NCBI RefSeq assembly: GCF_037975245.1
Contig: NC_092575.1
Span: forward strand, 13,009,001 to 13,073,000
Origin: Apostichopus japonicus
Lineage: Eukaryota > Echinodermata > Holothuroidea > Aspidochirotida > Stichopodidae
Reading direction: 5' to 3'
DNA: 64,000 bases
In this document: positions 62,068 through 64,000 of the stretch, piece by piece
How positions within the stretch are numbered: position 1 is the stretch's first letter
Layout: each line of letters opens with the position of its first letter
Program-made: the position numbers and the translations under genes
Notes under the pieces: generated by a model
Database searches by the model: none
What the model was told of the DNA's origin: nothing
The model's input: the letters and a program-made list of their open reading frames with translations, nothing else

Positions 62068-62460
62068 GGAAAGGATAAGCTATAAACTTTGATCTAGATC
62101 TGTACATAATTTTTTTTATTCAGAATTTATAATTTTTGTTTTTCTTATCTTGTGATGTGTGATACATTACCTGGGGTTCAAACCATGATCTTGGCTTGTA
62201 ACTGCTCTGGTAGTATTCTGTATGTGAGTTTCATCTTCTCTGGTCTTAGAGTAAAAGCAGAGATCTTAGTGAAGATGACCTTATGGGGAGGAATTGTATT
62301 TGTTGAGATATTTTTCAGGTTATTTTCATTGGACCATGTTGGAAAATGTCTTTTCTTGCTGTGTGTTAATTTTTGGTCTGAAGTGGTCGATGTACTTGGA
62401 GACAAAGGTATGATGCATGAATGATGAGTTTGTAAAAGGGCACAATATACAGAATAAACA
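62068..62460 (+). other. SLF1 3'UTR
   Basis: Sequence between the TGA and the poly(A) signal. The open frame 62152-62424 within it starts after the SLF1 stop and has no recognisable domain. Confidence 0.6.
62453..62458 (+). terminator. SLF1: Poly(A) signal of SLF1
   Basis: Canonical AATAAA 386 bases after the stop codon, the first one downstream. A TGT/T-rich region follows. Confidence 0.6.
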
Positions 62461-64000
62461 GATCACATGTCATCCTGCGCATGCTAGAGTGAAAGACTGA
62501 GATTAGTTGCAGTACATTGCTATTTCGTTTAGACAGTTGTTGCACCCGACCTTTAACAGTCTTTATTCATCAGTTTGGACCACAAGGAGGTCAAAAGGAT
62601 GATAGGTCAAACCATGGATCAAAATCTCTGAGCTTTGGCTGTCACTTATGTTGAAACTTATTTATATTGAAGGGACAATGAACTGTCAAAGCATATCGCC
62701 TAACTAATGGGCTTTAGCCAGATTTATTTTGTCTTATTTAAACAAGTGTTAAAGAGCAAAATGTCTGAATCAATCTGTTTCTCAATCGATATATTTGAGG
62801 TTAATTCCAAAGTAGATACACGATGCCAGTCAATGCAATTGGAAGGGTTTTTTTCTCGCTTGGTATTGGACAATTTGGTCATGTGACATGTTTGGAGTGA
62901 TATTACAGTGTGACATGAGCACATGTGAGACCAAAAGTTGTGTGACCCATGATAAATAATAGTACATGTTGACTTTGCAATCAAATTTCATTTAAGGTTG
63001 TCGAAGTCTTAATAACTTGTAACTAGCTAGGATGAACTTCATAGTTGATATTTAGGTCCACTGCAAAGGGGTAAGATTCCACTTGCCAATTATCTTGCTG
63101 GTAAACAATGGTCAAATCTTGAAAATCATGGCTGCAGTCTACTTTTAAATGTTCACATTAAATAGGTCAGTGCTAGGATCACATTGCAGTGAGGTGTAGT
63201 TCCTTTGTGTGGCGGTACAACCAGTTCAGGGCTGGATCACATGACTGTCTATGTCAGTTCCTTGAGTAATAGTACAACGGTCGGAAGAAATTATGGGATA
63301 TCTGAACGGCAGAGTCTCTTGTGAATCAAAGTTGGTTTGAATGTTTCAGTTTGATAAATCATTTCCAAGTCTTTTTTTTTTCTCTCTTTTTTGTACCATA
63401 AAGTTATGGGAATATTCTTCCTTTCCCTCCTATTCAAGTTCAGGAGTGCAATATTGTATAACCAAAAATTAACAAGATTCATGTTCATCGATCCTGTTTT
63501 CATCTTATCCTGAGGTCCGATCTTTCAAGAGATGAACGCCTCTTAAATGAATGCACAAAAGGTCTTTCTTTCTTTCTTTCTCCTCTCATCTCTTTTCTTT
63601 TTCTCTCTTACATTTTCTCTCCGATCACAAGACGACGGATCTTTGTGGAAGTGACTAACACTCTCCCATTTTACTATTCAGACAGAATCTGGTTTATTCG
63701 TGTTTGAAAGCAAATTTCTTCATAGCCCGAATCACTGTTTCCTTTTCTCAGTGTCGTGCTGCAAAAGAAACCGATAGTCAAATATTTTTTCCTTGTCATG
63801 AAAGTTGCTGGTAATTTGCCACAATTATTTCACTTAGAGAAATTCGATACAAATTTAAACTCAAACTGCTCCTAGTGCTTAGCCATTTGAGATTTTGTTT
63901 CAAGACACTAAGTTCCTCTTTTTCTACTTTCTTATTGATAATTTGAGATCCTTTGTATTAATGTACTTTAAAAGGTTTGTAGGTAATGTATTTTTTTTTC
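62461..64000. other. Downstream spacer
   Basis: AT-rich DNA with a (TTTC)n pyrimidine tract at 63560-63600. I recognise no gene or transposon. Confidence 0.5.

Overview
This is a window of an animal genome. The genes are split by many introns with GT-AG borders, the DNA is AT-rich, and it holds degraded eukaryotic transposons, tRNA-derived SINEs and microsatellites. There is no bacterial gene organisation. The two recognisable genes, together with the repeat types (Penelope-like elements, hAT-type MITEs with CAGNGGCG-like ends, SINEs ending in (ATT)n), suggest a marine invertebrate deuterostome. An echinoderm, perhaps a sea cucumber, is my best guess, but I recognise no species-specific marker.

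Layout. (1) 1-22387, plus strand: the 3' two-thirds of a RIM-binding protein gene (RIMBP2-like), an active-zone scaffold. Eleven coding exons give the last FN3 domain, an acidic/Ser-rich linker, SH3-II, SH3-III and a basic C-terminus. All splice phases agree and the joined frame stays open for 735 codons; upstream exons lie outside the window. (2) 22388-about 28350: AT-rich DNA with no recognisable gene or transposon, possibly a long 3'UTR followed by spacer. (3) About 28350-38110: a nest of mobile elements. It holds a 4.16-kb block bounded by two hAT-like MITEs and flanked as a whole by one perfect 8-bp target duplication, two fragments of a Penelope-like element (one with paired hammerhead-like motifs), further hAT MITEs, and a large inverted repeat. 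(4) About 38110-43900: spacer with nothing firmly coding and a CpG-denser stretch just upstream of the next gene. (5) 43917-62067, plus strand: an apparently complete SLF1 (ANKRD32/BRCTX) gene of 19 coding exons. It encodes 1080 residues: tandem BRCT, a middle region, ankyrin repeats and a C-terminal helical domain. A poly(A) signal lies at 62453. (6) 62068-64000: 3'UTR and downstream spacer.

The two genes have unrelated jobs (presynaptic scaffold; DNA-damage recruitment of SMC5/6). What links them is structural: their introns are full of tandem repeats. In both genes a high-copy array starts inside a coding exon and carries the exon end plus the 5' splice site in every unit: 70 bp x about 28 in RIMBP and 92 bp x 12 in SLF1. 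Dozens of intact splice donors therefore follow the authentic one. A third array (88 bp x about 10) starts about 13 bp after another SLF1 donor. I consider these donor-carrying arrays the most unusual feature of the window.
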